DNA of 58,227 bases from Halobacteriales archaeon QS_9_67_17 (GTDB taxonomy: Archaea; Halobacteriota; Halobacteria; Halobacteriales; Haloarculaceae), in assembly GCA_003023185.1 (NCBI GenBank), contig PXSB01000054.1, positions 1-58,227 on the forward strand, in the 5' to 3' direction. This document shows positions 1 to 9,898 of this stretch, piece by piece. The notes beneath the pieces are model-generated. The model was not told the DNA's origin, ran no database searches, and saw only the letters and a list, made by a program, of their open reading frames with translations. Numbering within the stretch: the stretch's first letter is position 1; each line of letters begins with the position of its first letter. The position numbers were made by a program, and so were the translations under genes.

Positions 1-57
1 GACCGACCACGCACAGAGATTGCAGACGCCGTCGAACAGCACGACCGGACCGTCCAT
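1..57 (-). CDS. DCC-family thiol-disulfide oxidoreductase (DUF393), partial, N-terminus only
   Basis: Minus-strand translation MDGPVVLFDGVCNLCAWSV has the FDGxCxLC signature; runs off the window edge. Confidence 0.7.
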   Translation of the reverse strand, partial: MDGPVVLFDGVCNLCAWSV

Positions 58-403
58 GCGTTCGGTAGGAGCCGCGCGGCGAAAAGGGTAACTTCCGGGG
101 CGGCCGAGTAGCGGTGCACGCCTTCAGTCCCCGCCCCGAGGCCGCATCAGCGCGCGATGAGGCGGCGGAGAACCCGGGCGTGCAACAGACGATGCGGACT
201 GCGGAACGCGTGGCTCCGCGCAGCGAGCCCGCCCTGCACGAGGGTTAGCCGGCAGACGCGGCACGCCGCCACGGGATGATGCCGGTCGTTAGTGTCCGGG
301 GCGATATCCTTCCGATACTCCTCTTCTGTTCGTAACTGATCCACAGAGCCATCCCGAGAATCGCAGAGAAAATCATAGGTCCGCTCGGCGTGAATCGTCG
401 ACG

Positions 404-736
404 ATGACCGACTCGTTCTGGTATCCGTCGGTCAAAGATATCCTCGACATCCACGAGGACATCGTCTCAGAGTATCCTGAGACCAGTTCAGGTATCCGGA
501 GCCGTGGCGACATCGAATTCGCACTGGAGTATATCAGCGAAGAAGGATTCGGGTCGGGACCGAACGATTAACCGGAGCGATTGACAAAACTGGTTATGCC
601 AACGGAAGAAGAATTCGGGAAGCGCACCCCGCTCGACGACGTGATGGAAGACATTCGTCGAGAACTCGTATCGCGGGTCGCTAAGGCTGACCGAGACGAA
701 CATCGCGAAGTCTACGACGCCCTCGAAAACGAGTAG
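404..736 (+). pseudogene. Doc/Fic-type toxin remnant (N-terminal piece, in-frame TAA, then possible C-terminal piece)
   Basis: 404-571 encodes MTDSFWYPSVKDILDIHEDIVSEYPETSSGIRSRGDIEFALEYISEEGFGSGPND*; the same frame continues after TAA (569-571) with PERLTKLVMPTEEEFGKRTPLDDVMEDIRRELVSRVAKADRDEHREVYDALENE*. The HPFxDGNKR Fic motif is not recognisable. Confidence 0.5.
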
Positions 737-900
737 TCTTTCACGTCTGCTGGTGTCCGATTCACGAATTCATACTGCTTCAACTGTATCGATCCCAGTA
801 GTAGCGTATCGCTAGCAACGCCAGACAAAACATCTGTGGGAGTAAAACACGCGTTTGAACCACCGGAAAGCGCTTGAGGGGGGCGTCGGTACGTGGCCGT

Positions 901-1515
901 ATGGGAATACTCGGCTCGCAGGTGTTCTCGGACCCCGACCCGGACGAGCCGCGCGTGCTCGACATCGAGGGGGCCGACGCCGAGCGCACGTTCGACGCGC
1001 TCGGCTCCGAGACGGCTCGCTCGATCCTCGCCGCGACGTACGACGAACCCCGGACGCCCCCGGAGATCCGCGACACCGTCGGCACCTCGCTCCAGAACGT
1101 CCACTACCACATCGAGCGGCTGGAGGACGCCGACCTGATCGAGTCGGTCGGAACGGGCTACTCCGAGAAGGGCAACGAGATGAGCGTCTACGCGCCGTGT
1201 AGCGAGGCACTCGTGTTGTTCGCGGGCGACGAGCGCGACCGCGGCCGCTTGGAGTCGTTTCTCGGTCGCGTCCTCTCGGCGTACCTCCTGCTGGCGACGC
1301 TGACGGCCGCCGTCGCCGTGTTCACGCGACGCGTCACCCAGCAGGCCGCCGATCTATCCATGGCAAGCGGGGATGTGAACACAGCCGAAACGACCGCACG
1401 AGAGACGGCACCGTGGCTGTTTCCGTTCTCGCTCTCCGATCCTGCCGTCATGTTCTTCGTCGGGGGTCTGGTCACACTCGCCGCGCTGTCGGCCGTCTGG
1501 TGGCTCCGTCAGTAA
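901..1515 (+). CDS. ArsR-like winged-helix regulator with C-terminal transmembrane helices
   Basis: MGILGSQVFSDPDPDEPRVLDIEG...DALGSETARSILAATYDEPRTPPEIRDTVGTSLQNVHYHIERLEDADLI wHTH, followed by two hydrophobic segments. Confidence 0.75.
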   Translation: MGILGSQVFSDPDPDEPRVLDIEGADAERTFDALGSETARSILAATYDEPRTPPEIRDTVGTSLQNVHYHIERLEDADLIESVGTGYSEKGNEMSVYAPCSEALVLFAGDERDRGRLESFLGRVLSAYLLLATLTAAVAVFTRRVTQQAADLSMASGDVNTAETTARETAPWLFPFSLSDPAVMFFVGGLVTLAALSAVWWLRQ

Positions 1516-1545
1516 GGGTCAGACTGCTCTGTGTTGTCGAGGAGG

Positions 1546-2229
1546 CTACGCCGCTTCTTCGGTCGCCGTCTCGTCGACCGGGACGGCCTCGATGAGGCGA
1601 GCGATGTTCTCGGGCAGCGACTGGTGTCCCTCCGCGGTCTTGACGGTGACCATCCCGAACGGCGCGACGTCGATCACTTCCAGCGACTCGTCGGGGGCGA
1701 CGCCGGCCGCCGCGAGATACCGCAACTCCTCGTCGTCCTGATGCCGAATGCGGCGGACGACGAGCCGGTCGCCTTCCGAGGCGGCGGCGAGATTCGTCGT
1801 CTCCTCCGCCTCGGGCAGTTCGAGTTCGCGGCTGGGGATCGGGTCGCCGTGCGGGTCGGCGTTTGGGTTGCCCAGCGTCTCGGCGATGCGGTCGGTCAGC
1901 TCCGCGGAGACGTGGTGTTCCAGCCGGTCGGCCTCCTCGTGTACGTCGGCCCAGTCGTAATCCAGCGCCTCCGTCAGGAACGATTCGAGCAGGCGGTGGT
2001 GGCGGAGGATCTCAAGCGCGACGACTTCACCCTCCTCCGTGAGCCGTACGCCCTTGTACTCCTCGCGGTCGACGAGGCCGCGGTCTGCGAGTTTCTTGAT
2101 CATGCTCGACACCGTGGGAGGCGTCACGTCGAGATACTCCGCGAGGTCCGAGGTCGACACCCGCTCGCCGGTGTCGTTCCCGATGGCGTAGATCGCCTTG
2201 ATGTAGTCCTCCATCACGGCACTGAGCAT
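1546..2229 (-). CDS. DtxR/MntR-family metal-dependent transcriptional regulator
   Basis: MEDYIKAIYAIGNDTGERVSTSDLAEYLDVTPPTVSSMIKKLADRGLVDREEYKGVRLTEEGE plus metal-binding dimerisation region and C-terminal FeoA/SH3-like domain. Confidence 0.9.
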   Translation of the reverse strand: MLSAVMEDYIKAIYAIGNDTGERVSTSDLAEYLDVTPPTVSSMIKKLADRGLVDREEYKGVRLTEEGEVVALEILRHHRLLESFLTEALDYDWADVHEEADRLEHHVSAELTDRIAETLGNPNADPHGDPIPSRELELPEAEETTNLAAASEGDRLVVRRIRHQDDEELRYLAAAGVAPDESLEVIDVAPFGMVTVKTAEGHQSLPENIARLIEAVPVDETATEEAA

Positions 2230-2334
2230 ACTCGTTACGTGTTTCTCCGGTCGCGTATTAGTTCTTCTGTCGTGCGACCGCAGTTGGGCACAACGTATGG
2301 AAACCGTTTTTCGCCGCGCGACCGGAACTCGTGT

Positions 2335-3606
2335 ATGAACGTTCGAGCCGTCGCGGAGCTATCGCCCGACAAGCGCGCGGCGCTGTTCGAGCGGGACGCC
2401 GGCGTCGCCGACGCCCGCGAGACGGCCCGCGAGATCGTCGACCGAGTGCGAACAGAGGGTGATGTCGCCGTCCGTGAGTACGCCGAGGAGTTCGACGGCG
2501 TCTCCGTCGGCAACATCGACGTGACCGACGAGGCCGAACGGGCCGCCGACCATCTCGACGACCGACTGCTCGCACACATTGAGCGTGCGGCCGCGAACGT
2601 CCGCGAGTTCCACGAAGCCCAACTCCCGGACGACTGGACCCGCGAGTTCGACGGCCGAGAGCTGGGCCGGCGCTACCGACCGCTGGAGCGCGTCGGCGCG
2701 TACGTCCCCGGCGGTACCGCCGCCTACCCGTCGTCGGCGCTGATGACCGTCGTTCCGGCGACGGTCGCGGGCGTGGACCACGTCGCCGTCGCGACGCCGC
2801 CCGCCGAGGAACTGAACGACGCCACGCTCGCGGCCATCCATGTCGCCGGCGCGGACGCCGTCTACCAAATCGGGGGTGCGCAGGCGGTCGCCGCGCTCGC
2901 GTACGGTACCGAGACGGTCAGCCGCGTTCAGAAGATCGTCGGCCCGGGCAACCGCTTCGTCACCGCCGCAAAGGCCGAGGTGCGGGCCGACTGCGAGATC
3001 GATTTCCTCGCCGGCCCCTCGGAGATACTGGTGCTCGCCGACGGCGACGCCGACCCAGAACTCGTCGCCGCCGACCTCATCGCGCAGGCCGAACACGACC
3101 CCAACGCGTCCGTCGTCGTCGTCACCCCCGACGACGACCTCGCCACCGCAGTCGCCGACGCCTGCGAGCGGCAGGTCTCCGACCGCGAGCGCACGGACGT
3201 GATAGAGACGGCACTCGGTAACGACGCCTCCGGCGTGTTCACCGCGCGGTCGATGTCGGAGGCCGTCCTCTTCGCCGGCGAGTACGCCGCCGAACACCTC
3301 TCCATTCAGGCCAAAAACGACGAGACGCTCCTCGACCGCATCGGTGCCGGCGGCAGCGTCTTTCTCGGTCCCTACTCGCCCGTCGCAGCCGGCGACTACG
3401 CGACCGGTACGAACCACGTCCTCCCGACCGGTGGCCTCGCGAAGACGACCGGCGGCCTCTCCGTCGACCACTTCCTCGTCTCGCAGACCGTCCAGCGACT
3501 CGACCGCGATGCCCTCGACGACATCGCCGACACCGTCACCGCGCTCGCCGAGGCCGAAGGGTTAGACGCCCACGCCGAGAGCGTCCGAAAGCGGGTCGAC
3601 AAGTAG
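2335..3606 (+). CDS. hisD: histidinol dehydrogenase
   Basis: GAYVPGGTAAYPSSALMTVVPA, IVGPGNRFVTAAKAEV, IDFLAGPSEILVLAD, LIAQAEHDPNAS are hisD hallmarks; ATG at 2335 rather than the longer ORF start. Confidence 0.96.
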   Translation: MNVRAVAELSPDKRAALFERDAGVADARETAREIVDRVRTEGDVAVREYAEEFDGVSVGNIDVTDEAERAADHLDDRLLAHIERAAANVREFHEAQLPDDWTREFDGRELGRRYRPLERVGAYVPGGTAAYPSSALMTVVPATVAGVDHVAVATPPAEELNDATLAAIHVAGADAVYQIGGAQAVAALAYGTETVSRVQKIVGPGNRFVTAAKAEVRADCEIDFLAGPSEILVLADGDADPELVAADLIAQAEHDPNASVVVVTPDDDLATAVADACERQVSDRERTDVIETALGNDASGVFTARSMSEAVLFAGEYAAEHLSIQAKNDETLLDRIGAGGSVFLGPYSPVAAGDYATGTNHVLPTGGLAKTTGGLSVDHFLVSQTVQRLDRDALDDIADTVTALAEAEGLDAHAESVRKRVDK

Positions 3607-3683
3607 TACGGCAGGGGACGCTGGAGTTTTCTTTTTCCCGTCGCTTGCTTAAATTTATAACGTGAGACGAGATCAGATGGCGT

Positions 3684-5408
3684 ATGCGACTGCTCGTCGT
3701 CGTGGGCGTCTGTGCACTGCTGGTGGCGTCGCCCGCGACAGCTACCACGACTGCGGCTCCTACGGGCGAGCCACCCCTCGCCGAGGCCGGCCTCGATCAG
3801 ACCGTCCAGCGGGGCGCGGGGGTCATCCTCGACGCTGGCGGGTCGCGGGACCCGGACGGCGAGATTACCGGCTACGACTGGCAGATCAAAGCACCCAATG
3901 GAACCACAGTTACCCCTGAGTGTTCAGACTGCGAGCAGACCCGGTTCACCGCGGATACCGTTGGCGAATACAACGTGACCGTCGAGGTGACCGACGACGA
4001 CGGCAACACGGCGAACGACACGCTCTACGTGACCGTCGAATCGCCGCCCGATGGCCCCACGGTCTCGCTGTCCGGCGACACGGCTCCGAGTGTCGACGCC
4101 CCCGCCAGATACGACGCGACAGCAACCGCTGGTGACGCGGAACTCAAAACGGTGGAATGGACTGTGGATGGTCAGAATGCCACCGAGCAGGACGTGGGCG
4201 AGGAGTCGGCTACAGAGTCGCTGATTCGCGCGTTCGACGACGCGTCACCGCGAACTGTCCGCGTGACCGTCACCGACGAGGCCGGTCGGACGGCCTCCGA
4301 TGCGCTCCGTATCGATCCGCGAGCGGAGCGTAATGATCGTGGAGCGCCTGAGGGACCACCGGAGTCGACACCGACGCTCGAGGAAATGGACACACCATAC
4401 GAGCCGTGTGCTGAGAATCAAGAACCCGACGTATCAGCGGATGCACGAGTATCAGTGGATATGCGGGCGAGTGGTGAGGTCGCTTACATCTCCTCTGAAC
4501 AGAGTGACCCAGATGGGTCTATCATAGATGTCAGGTACAAGCCGGGGTCCACCGTGCCTGTTCCAGAGGCCGGGAAGACCAAGACAGCCACTGTCACCGT
4601 GGAAGACAACTGCGGAGCAACGGCATCGGACGTGGTGCTCATCGGGCAGGAGACAGACGAGAAAACAATCCAGAAGACAAAGACTCAGGAGGTAGAAAAC
4701 GAGAACGTCATCGAGGTTCGGATTGATGGCTGGGCTGTTGTGGGCAGCAAGATCAGAAGCGGGAAATCAAGTGACCTGCCTGACACCGTATCTGGTCAGG
4801 TTGACCGGGCCCCAGAGATGCGAGCTGTCATTGGGTCAACGGAGTGGACCGTCATCAAAAATCACGTAGGTCACCGTGAGAATACCTCTAAGGACGGCAC
4901 TAGACTGTCTGGAGAGGATGCAACACAGACGGAGATCCAGTACGTCAACGAAACGGAGACAGTAAAGATAACAGAAACGGAACTCAAGACCGATGTCACA
5001 CCGTACGAGAAGAGCGGAAAGACAGTCACAAACGACCTGAACAACGACGGAAAGATCGACATCGTCGACTGGCGACAAAAGTACCCTAGCCACAACACTG
5101 TCGAAGAGACGAACAATGACCACGACGATGATGGTCATAACAGTGTAAAAAGTCTAGAAGAAAAGGACGAGAACAATGACGGCACGGCCGAGGTCTGCTC
5201 GAGGGGGTACTGTATGGACCTCGATACTGACCTAAACAATAACGGAGGAGCAAACAACGACAACGACGGAGGTGCGAACAACAACGGAGGGACGAATAAT
5301 AACAACAACGGAGGAACAGAAGACGATGAACTGAGCGAGCAAGCCACCAACTCCCAGATGAGCGATGAGACGAAAGACGCCTTCGTCAAGTACGCTCGCG
5401 AGAACTGA
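3684..5408 (+). CDS. secreted PKD-domain protein with dockerin-like Ca loop and Asn/Gly-rich tail
   Basis: Signal peptide; PKD motif GSRDPDGEITGYDWQI...YNVTVEVTDDDGN; NDLNNDGKIDIVDWRQKY; NNNGGANNDNDGGANNNGGTNNNNNGG tail. Confidence 0.75.
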   Translation: MRLLVVVGVCALLVASPATATTTAAPTGEPPLAEAGLDQTVQRGAGVILDAGGSRDPDGEITGYDWQIKAPNGTTVTPECSDCEQTRFTADTVGEYNVTVEVTDDDGNTANDTLYVTVESPPDGPTVSLSGDTAPSVDAPARYDATATAGDAELKTVEWTVDGQNATEQDVGEESATESLIRAFDDASPRTVRVTVTDEAGRTASDALRIDPRAERNDRGAPEGPPESTPTLEEMDTPYEPCAENQEPDVSADARVSVDMRASGEVAYISSEQSDPDGSIIDVRYKPGSTVPVPEAGKTKTATVTVEDNCGATASDVVLIGQETDEKTIQKTKTQEVENENVIEVRIDGWAVVGSKIRSGKSSDLPDTVSGQVDRAPEMRAVIGSTEWTVIKNHVGHRENTSKDGTRLSGEDATQTEIQYVNETETVKITETELKTDVTPYEKSGKTVTNDLNNDGKIDIVDWRQKYPSHNTVEETNNDHDDDGHNSVKSLEEKDENNDGTAEVCSRGYCMDLDTDLNNNGGANNDNDGGANNNGGTNNNNNGGTEDDELSEQATNSQMSDETKDAFVKYAREN

Positions 5409-5426
5409 TATGCTACCAGCATATCA
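5406..5426. repeat. Perfect 9-bp inverted repeat with 3-nt loop overlapping the stop codon
   Basis: TGATATGCT-ACC-AGCATATCA; arms are exact reverse complements and include the TGA stop of the upstream CDS. Confidence 0.7.
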
Positions 5427-5438
5427 ACCGCTCGGCTC

Positions 5439-5513
5439 GACAACGACGGCGAAGATGAAGACTACTCAAACGGGCGCTGTATGAAGCTCGACATCGCCCT
5501 GAACAACGGGTAG
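5439..5513 (+). pseudogene. In-frame leftover module homologous to the tail of the upstream PKD protein
   Basis: DNDGEDEDYSNGRCMKLDIALNNG* resembles NNDGTAEVCSRGYCMDLDTDLNNNG upstream and is in the same frame (5439-3684=1755=3x585). Confidence 0.5.
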
Positions 5514-5643
5514 CTTGGTACAGTAGCCACGAAGATCAATATCTTCGGTCTAACGTTCGATGCCAGATATTTTTATTCCGCCTCCTGAATGAAGAGTAAA
5601 CGCTGCGAAACCACAGTGATACCCTCAGTCCACTACCGTCCCA

Positions 5644-5945
5644 TGTACCGACGTACATTCCTCACCGCGACCGGAGTTAGTCTCACCACCGCGCTTGCCG
5701 GCTGTAGCGACAGTTCGAATCCTGATACATTCTCAGAACCAGCAACGGCAACCCCAACCGTCACTGCGACGGAAACGGATATGACGACCAATACCGGGAC
5801 AGAGGTGATCACCGCAGAAGCACTTGGACTCTCGCGAACCGAACTTAGCGGCGTTTTTCAAAGCTTCCAATCGGCTGACTTCTACTCCGCTGAACGCCGT
5901 TCGATCACTGTCGATTATCAGAGGATCGCAACCTCGGATCACTAA
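5644..5945 (+). CDS. short lipoprotein-like ORF, probably truncated
   Basis: MYRRTFLTATGVSLTTALAGCSDSS: signal peptide plus lipobox, Thr-rich linker, then short. Confidence 0.45.
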
Positions 5946-6650
5946 CTCATCACAAGCACTCTCGAAGACATTGGAGCCAACATTTAAATAGCCGCTGACC
6001 AGCTTGATCCGGACGATTTCGCGCAGAAGAACGCGAGCGAGCCGCTCCGCGTCGGACAAGACACGCAGCGAAGCAAAGAGTACGCAGATGGACTTCTCCA
6101 CCGTGGCGCCATTACTTACATCACTCCTCCGTGTAAGCAAATTAAGAGCGGTGCGGTTCTCAGTCAACAGAGCGGTCAGACAAGACAAGCGAACACCGTC
6201 TACCGATGGGCTATACGCTTGATGGAAATCTGACGGTCGAGAGTAACTGTTACGATTTCTCAGATATACAGTTGTCTGTACTGCTCGTGGTATTAGTTTT
6301 TATAACGACCGAATGCACATAGTACGAACCTTCCTCCGAGAGGACACTGTTTGCCAACTATGGGAAGTTGTACAGATATCGACATTCGAGAACACCCCAG
6401 ACGTAATCCGCAACGTCAGCGAGCGTGACGAGAGTCCGCCATTCGAGAAGCCGCAAAACTGGACGAATCCGGACGAGAACAGAACAGCAGAGCTTGATTC
6501 GGACGTACTGCCGACAACACGACGGGCAAGAGAATCAACTGCCGAAATCCACAGCAAACGTATAGTTCAGGCCACGATGATACTTGGAAAGAGGTCCACC
6601 AATCACAATCGTACGGTGGTTAACTCGGAGCGTTCGCGCCTCGTCAACAA

Positions 6651-7520
6651 TTAATCCAGTCGTTCTGCGGCGTCCCGCTCCACGAGCGGTCCGGCGTTCT
6701 CGGCCGGGAGCGTCACCACGTCGTCAGAGGAGAGGTTATACGAGCGCTCGTCGATGCCGAACACTTCGCCGACATCGCTCGTGATCCGCACCGTGGTTCG
6801 CTCAACGGAATCGTTCTGGTCGTCGCTCGCCGTATCCTGCTCGTCGGGAACAGCGGTGTCGCTCTGCCCCATCTCCGCCGGCACCGAGTCGGGAACAGTG
6901 GTATCCGCGTCTGTGCCGTCGCCCATCATCTCTGCCGCGCTGACGCCGTCCCCGTCGTTCGACTGCTTGCGGGGGGAGTTGGGAGTGGGATCGAGACCGA
7001 GTTCGGCGGCAGGGGCTGAGTCCGACTCGATGGCGTTCCGAACCTCCGATTCGGGTTTCGAGTTGGTTGCCGACGGCTCCGCCGATGCCTCGCTCGGCGT
7101 CGCGTCACGCGAACAGGAGATGCCGGAGCCGCCGTCTTCGAGCACGTCGTCAAGGACGTGTTCGCGGTTGGTCTCGATGCGTTCGACCAGCGTCCCGAAC
7201 AGTCGTTCTTCCTCTTCGGTGAGACCATCCTCGTCGGCGGGCATGCCGGCGGCGGCGATAGAGGCAGTCTTGACGACCTTGCCGACGCGGCGCTCGTAGA
7301 TGGCTTCGACCGTTGATTTGGCCGTCTCGATATTGTCGGTGAGCCGGCGGACCTCGTCGGAGGAGAACGGGTCGGTCGCGCGCTCGGCGGCGCGGTCGCG
7401 CTCGCGGACCAGCTCTTGGATGAACTCGCCGGCATCTTTGTAGAAGGTGGGCCGGAGATTCTGCAGGCTCGTGGCCTGTCGTTCCCGGCTTTGGATGCTC
7501 TGGAGTTCGTCCAAGTTCAT
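6651..7520 (-). CDS. ginS: GINS complex subunit (archaeal Gins51-type)
   Basis: MNLDELQSIQSRERQATSLQNLRPTFYKDAGEFIQELVRERD; long acidic linker; C-terminal VRITSDVGEVFGIDERSYNLSSDDVVTLPAENAGPLVERDAAERL; coupled to priS. Confidence 0.88.
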   Translation of the reverse strand: MNLDELQSIQSRERQATSLQNLRPTFYKDAGEFIQELVRERDRAAERATDPFSSDEVRRLTDNIETAKSTVEAIYERRVGKVVKTASIAAAGMPADEDGLTEEEERLFGTLVERIETNREHVLDDVLEDGGSGISCSRDATPSEASAEPSATNSKPESEVRNAIESDSAPAAELGLDPTPNSPRKQSNDGDGVSAAEMMGDGTDADTTVPDSVPAEMGQSDTAVPDEQDTASDDQNDSVERTTVRITSDVGEVFGIDERSYNLSSDDVVTLPAENAGPLVERDAAERLD

Positions 7521-8707
7521 TCTGCCACCTTCTCCGCTCGGCCGCGCGCCATGAGGAACACGCCGAGCGCTTCTTCGACGTGACTCTCACCCTCCTGAAT
7601 ACTAAACGCTTCGCCGTCGAACTCCACCGGGCCGGAATCGGTCACCTCGATTGCGACCTCGTGACCGCGGAACTGCTCGGGGACGGCGTCGACGAGCGGG
7701 TCGAAGTCGGCGAGGGCGTCCCGGTCAATAGGCGTGACGACGAGGCCGGTGCCGCCGTGGATACTCCGCGGGAGACGGATGAGCCGGTTGATGTCGGTGG
7801 TGACCGGCTCGTCAATCGGTGCGGCGTCGGTTTCGAGCACGCGCTCGAAGAGGTGTTTCGCGAGTGAGACGACGGCAGGGTGAACGTCGATGTTGCCCGC
7901 GGCCAGTTCGTCGTGGTTGTCGACGGTTGCGCGTCGGATCGCCGACGCCTTTCCCTCGCCGACGCCGGGGAACTGGCGGAGTCGGTCGAGCGCCTCATTT
8001 TCGGGCAGGTCGCGCACCTCGTTGACGAGCGTCATGAGCTGTCGGTGGACGCGCGCGCTCCAGCCGCCGTCGGTCGGGAGCGTCCGCTTCTGTGTCGGGT
8101 TCTTCAGTCCGATGCCCTCAACGGACTCGGTTCGGACGACGTCTTCGAACTCGATGTTTGGCCCGCGGACGTACTCGACGATCTCGTCGCGCTGGTCGCG
8201 GCCGAGATCGAGGACGCCGTCCGCGCGGATGTGAACGTGGTAGCCGCGGCCACCCGAAAAGACGAGCTTCGTATCGCGGGCCGCGAATCCGAAGTCGTCT
8301 TCGAGGAAGTCGAGGAGGTCGAACAGGGCGTCTTTACACGCCGCCAGCATGTCAGCGTAGGAGGTGGCGTCGGGGTCGACGCCGGGGAGGTGGTCGGCGT
8401 CGAGATCGAAGACGAGGTCGGCCGCGCGCCACCCCTTCTCCGACATGCGGCCCGCGCCGGGGTCGCGGTAGCGCCCCGCAGAGAAGTACACGTGGCGAGG
8501 CTGCTCGCGAGAGAGGAAGTCACTCAGCGAGCCGCCGCCGGCGATATCGATCCACGACTGGTGACGGACCATCGTCGTCTCCGGCCCGGGCGTGAAGGGG
8601 ATGTGGCCCCACTCGCGTTCGTTGGCGGCGGGCGGCCCCTCGATGTCGCTCCGGCGGTAGTAGTCGCCGAACCGGCCCCGGAGATACTCGCGCGTCCGCT
8701 CGTCCAT
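7517..8707 (-). CDS. priS: DNA primase small (catalytic) subunit
   Basis: DLVFDLDADHLPG (catalytic DxD), LVFSGGRGYHVHI, INRLIRLPRSIHGGTGL motifs. Confidence 0.95.
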   Translation of the reverse strand: MDERTREYLRGRFGDYYRRSDIEGPPAANEREWGHIPFTPGPETTMVRHQSWIDIAGGGSLSDFLSREQPRHVYFSAGRYRDPGAGRMSEKGWRAADLVFDLDADHLPGVDPDATSYADMLAACKDALFDLLDFLEDDFGFAARDTKLVFSGGRGYHVHIRADGVLDLGRDQRDEIVEYVRGPNIEFEDVVRTESVEGIGLKNPTQKRTLPTDGGWSARVHRQLMTLVNEVRDLPENEALDRLRQFPGVGEGKASAIRRATVDNHDELAAGNIDVHPAVVSLAKHLFERVLETDAAPIDEPVTTDINRLIRLPRSIHGGTGLVVTPIDRDALADFDPLVDAVPEQFRGHEVAIEVTDSGPVEFDGEAFSIQEGESHVEEALGVFLMARGRAEKVAE

Positions 8708-8826
8708 CGCTCTCGAAGCGAAGGGCGACGGTGTCAAAAGCGTGTCCTTCGCCGCGTCGCCACGGCCCGAGAGGACCCCGCCCCGAGACCGCGCCGTTGA
8801 AACCTGTCTCGGGCGAAGTAGGCGTA

Positions 8827-9852
8827 ATGACCGACGATTCGACGGACGAGTGGGAGGCGCCGAACCGCGAGGAGTTCAGCCACGACCCGCTCGGCCACAC
8901 CCACGTGTGGGCCGACATGAGCGTGGACGATCTGGTCGACGGCTACGGCGAGGCCGGCATCGGCGCGGCGGCGGTCCACGAGGCGGCCGACATCTACGCC
9001 GAGATGCTCGCCGACGAGGAGTGTACCGTGTTCGTGTCGCTCGCCGGGGCGATGGTGCCGACCGGAATGCGCCGGATCGTCGCCGACCTAATCCGGGACG
9101 GCTACGTCGACGCGCTCGTCACGACGGGCGCGAACCTCACCCACGACGCCATCGAGGCCATCGGCGGCAAACACCACCACGGAACCGCCGACGCACCGGA
9201 GAAGACCGAGCGCGAACACGACGAGCAACTGCGCGACGAGGAGGTCGACCGCGTCTACAACGTGTATCTCCCGCAGGAACACTTCGGGCTGTTCGAATCC
9301 CACCTCCGCGAGGAGGTGTTCCCGCCGCTCGAAGCGGAGGGCACAGTGAGCATCGCGCGACTCACCCGCGAGCTCGGGCGGGCGAACGCCGCGGTGAACG
9401 ACCGCGAGGACATCGAGGAAGGGCCGGGCGTCGCCGCCGCGGCGTACGAGGCGGACGTGCCGATCTACTGTCCGGCCGTCGCCGATTCCGTCCTTGGATT
9501 ACAGGCGTGGCTCTACTCGCAGACCTCCGAGTTCTCGCTCGACGCGCTGGCGGATATGACGCCGCTGACCGACCTCGCGTTCGATGCCGAACGCGCGGGC
9601 TGTTTGCTCGTCGGCGGCGGCGTTCCCAAGAACTTCACGCTCCAGACGATGCTCGTCACGCCGAACGCCTACGACTACGCCGTCCAGATCACGACGGACC
9701 CGGAGCACACGGGCGGCCTGTCGGGCGCGACGCTCGACGAGGCGCGCTCGTGGGGGAAACTCGAACCGGACGCGCGCAACGCCACCGTCGTCGGCGATGC
9801 GACCGTCCACCTGCCGCTGCTCGTCGCGGCCGCACGCGAACGGCTGGAGTAG
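8827..9852 (+). CDS. dys: deoxyhypusine synthase
   Basis: FVSLAGAMVPTGMRRIVADLIRDGYVDALVTTGANLTHD, GGVPKNFTLQTM, SGATLDEARSWGKL motifs. Confidence 0.93.
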   Translation: MTDDSTDEWEAPNREEFSHDPLGHTHVWADMSVDDLVDGYGEAGIGAAAVHEAADIYAEMLADEECTVFVSLAGAMVPTGMRRIVADLIRDGYVDALVTTGANLTHDAIEAIGGKHHHGTADAPEKTEREHDEQLRDEEVDRVYNVYLPQEHFGLFESHLREEVFPPLEAEGTVSIARLTRELGRANAAVNDREDIEEGPGVAAAAYEADVPIYCPAVADSVLGLQAWLYSQTSEFSLDALADMTPLTDLAFDAERAGCLLVGGGVPKNFTLQTMLVTPNAYDYAVQITTDPEHTGGLSGATLDEARSWGKLEPDARNATVVGDATVHLPLLVAAARERLE

Positions 9853-9898
9853 CTATTTCTCACCTCTCACCGGGCGTTTGCCAGTCGGCGAGCAGCTA

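Noticed and set aside
147-454. Minus-strand ORFs 147-344 and 245-454
   Set aside because: No recognisable motifs and partial overlap with the Doc-like start; could be a decayed gene but cannot be supported.
2359-3471. 370-aa minus-strand ORF opposite hisD
   Set aside because: Shadow ORF from GC-rich codon bias; the plus strand encodes unmistakable hisD.
7880-8800. 306-aa plus-strand ORF over priS
   Set aside because: Antisense to well-supported priS; composition is a frame artifact.
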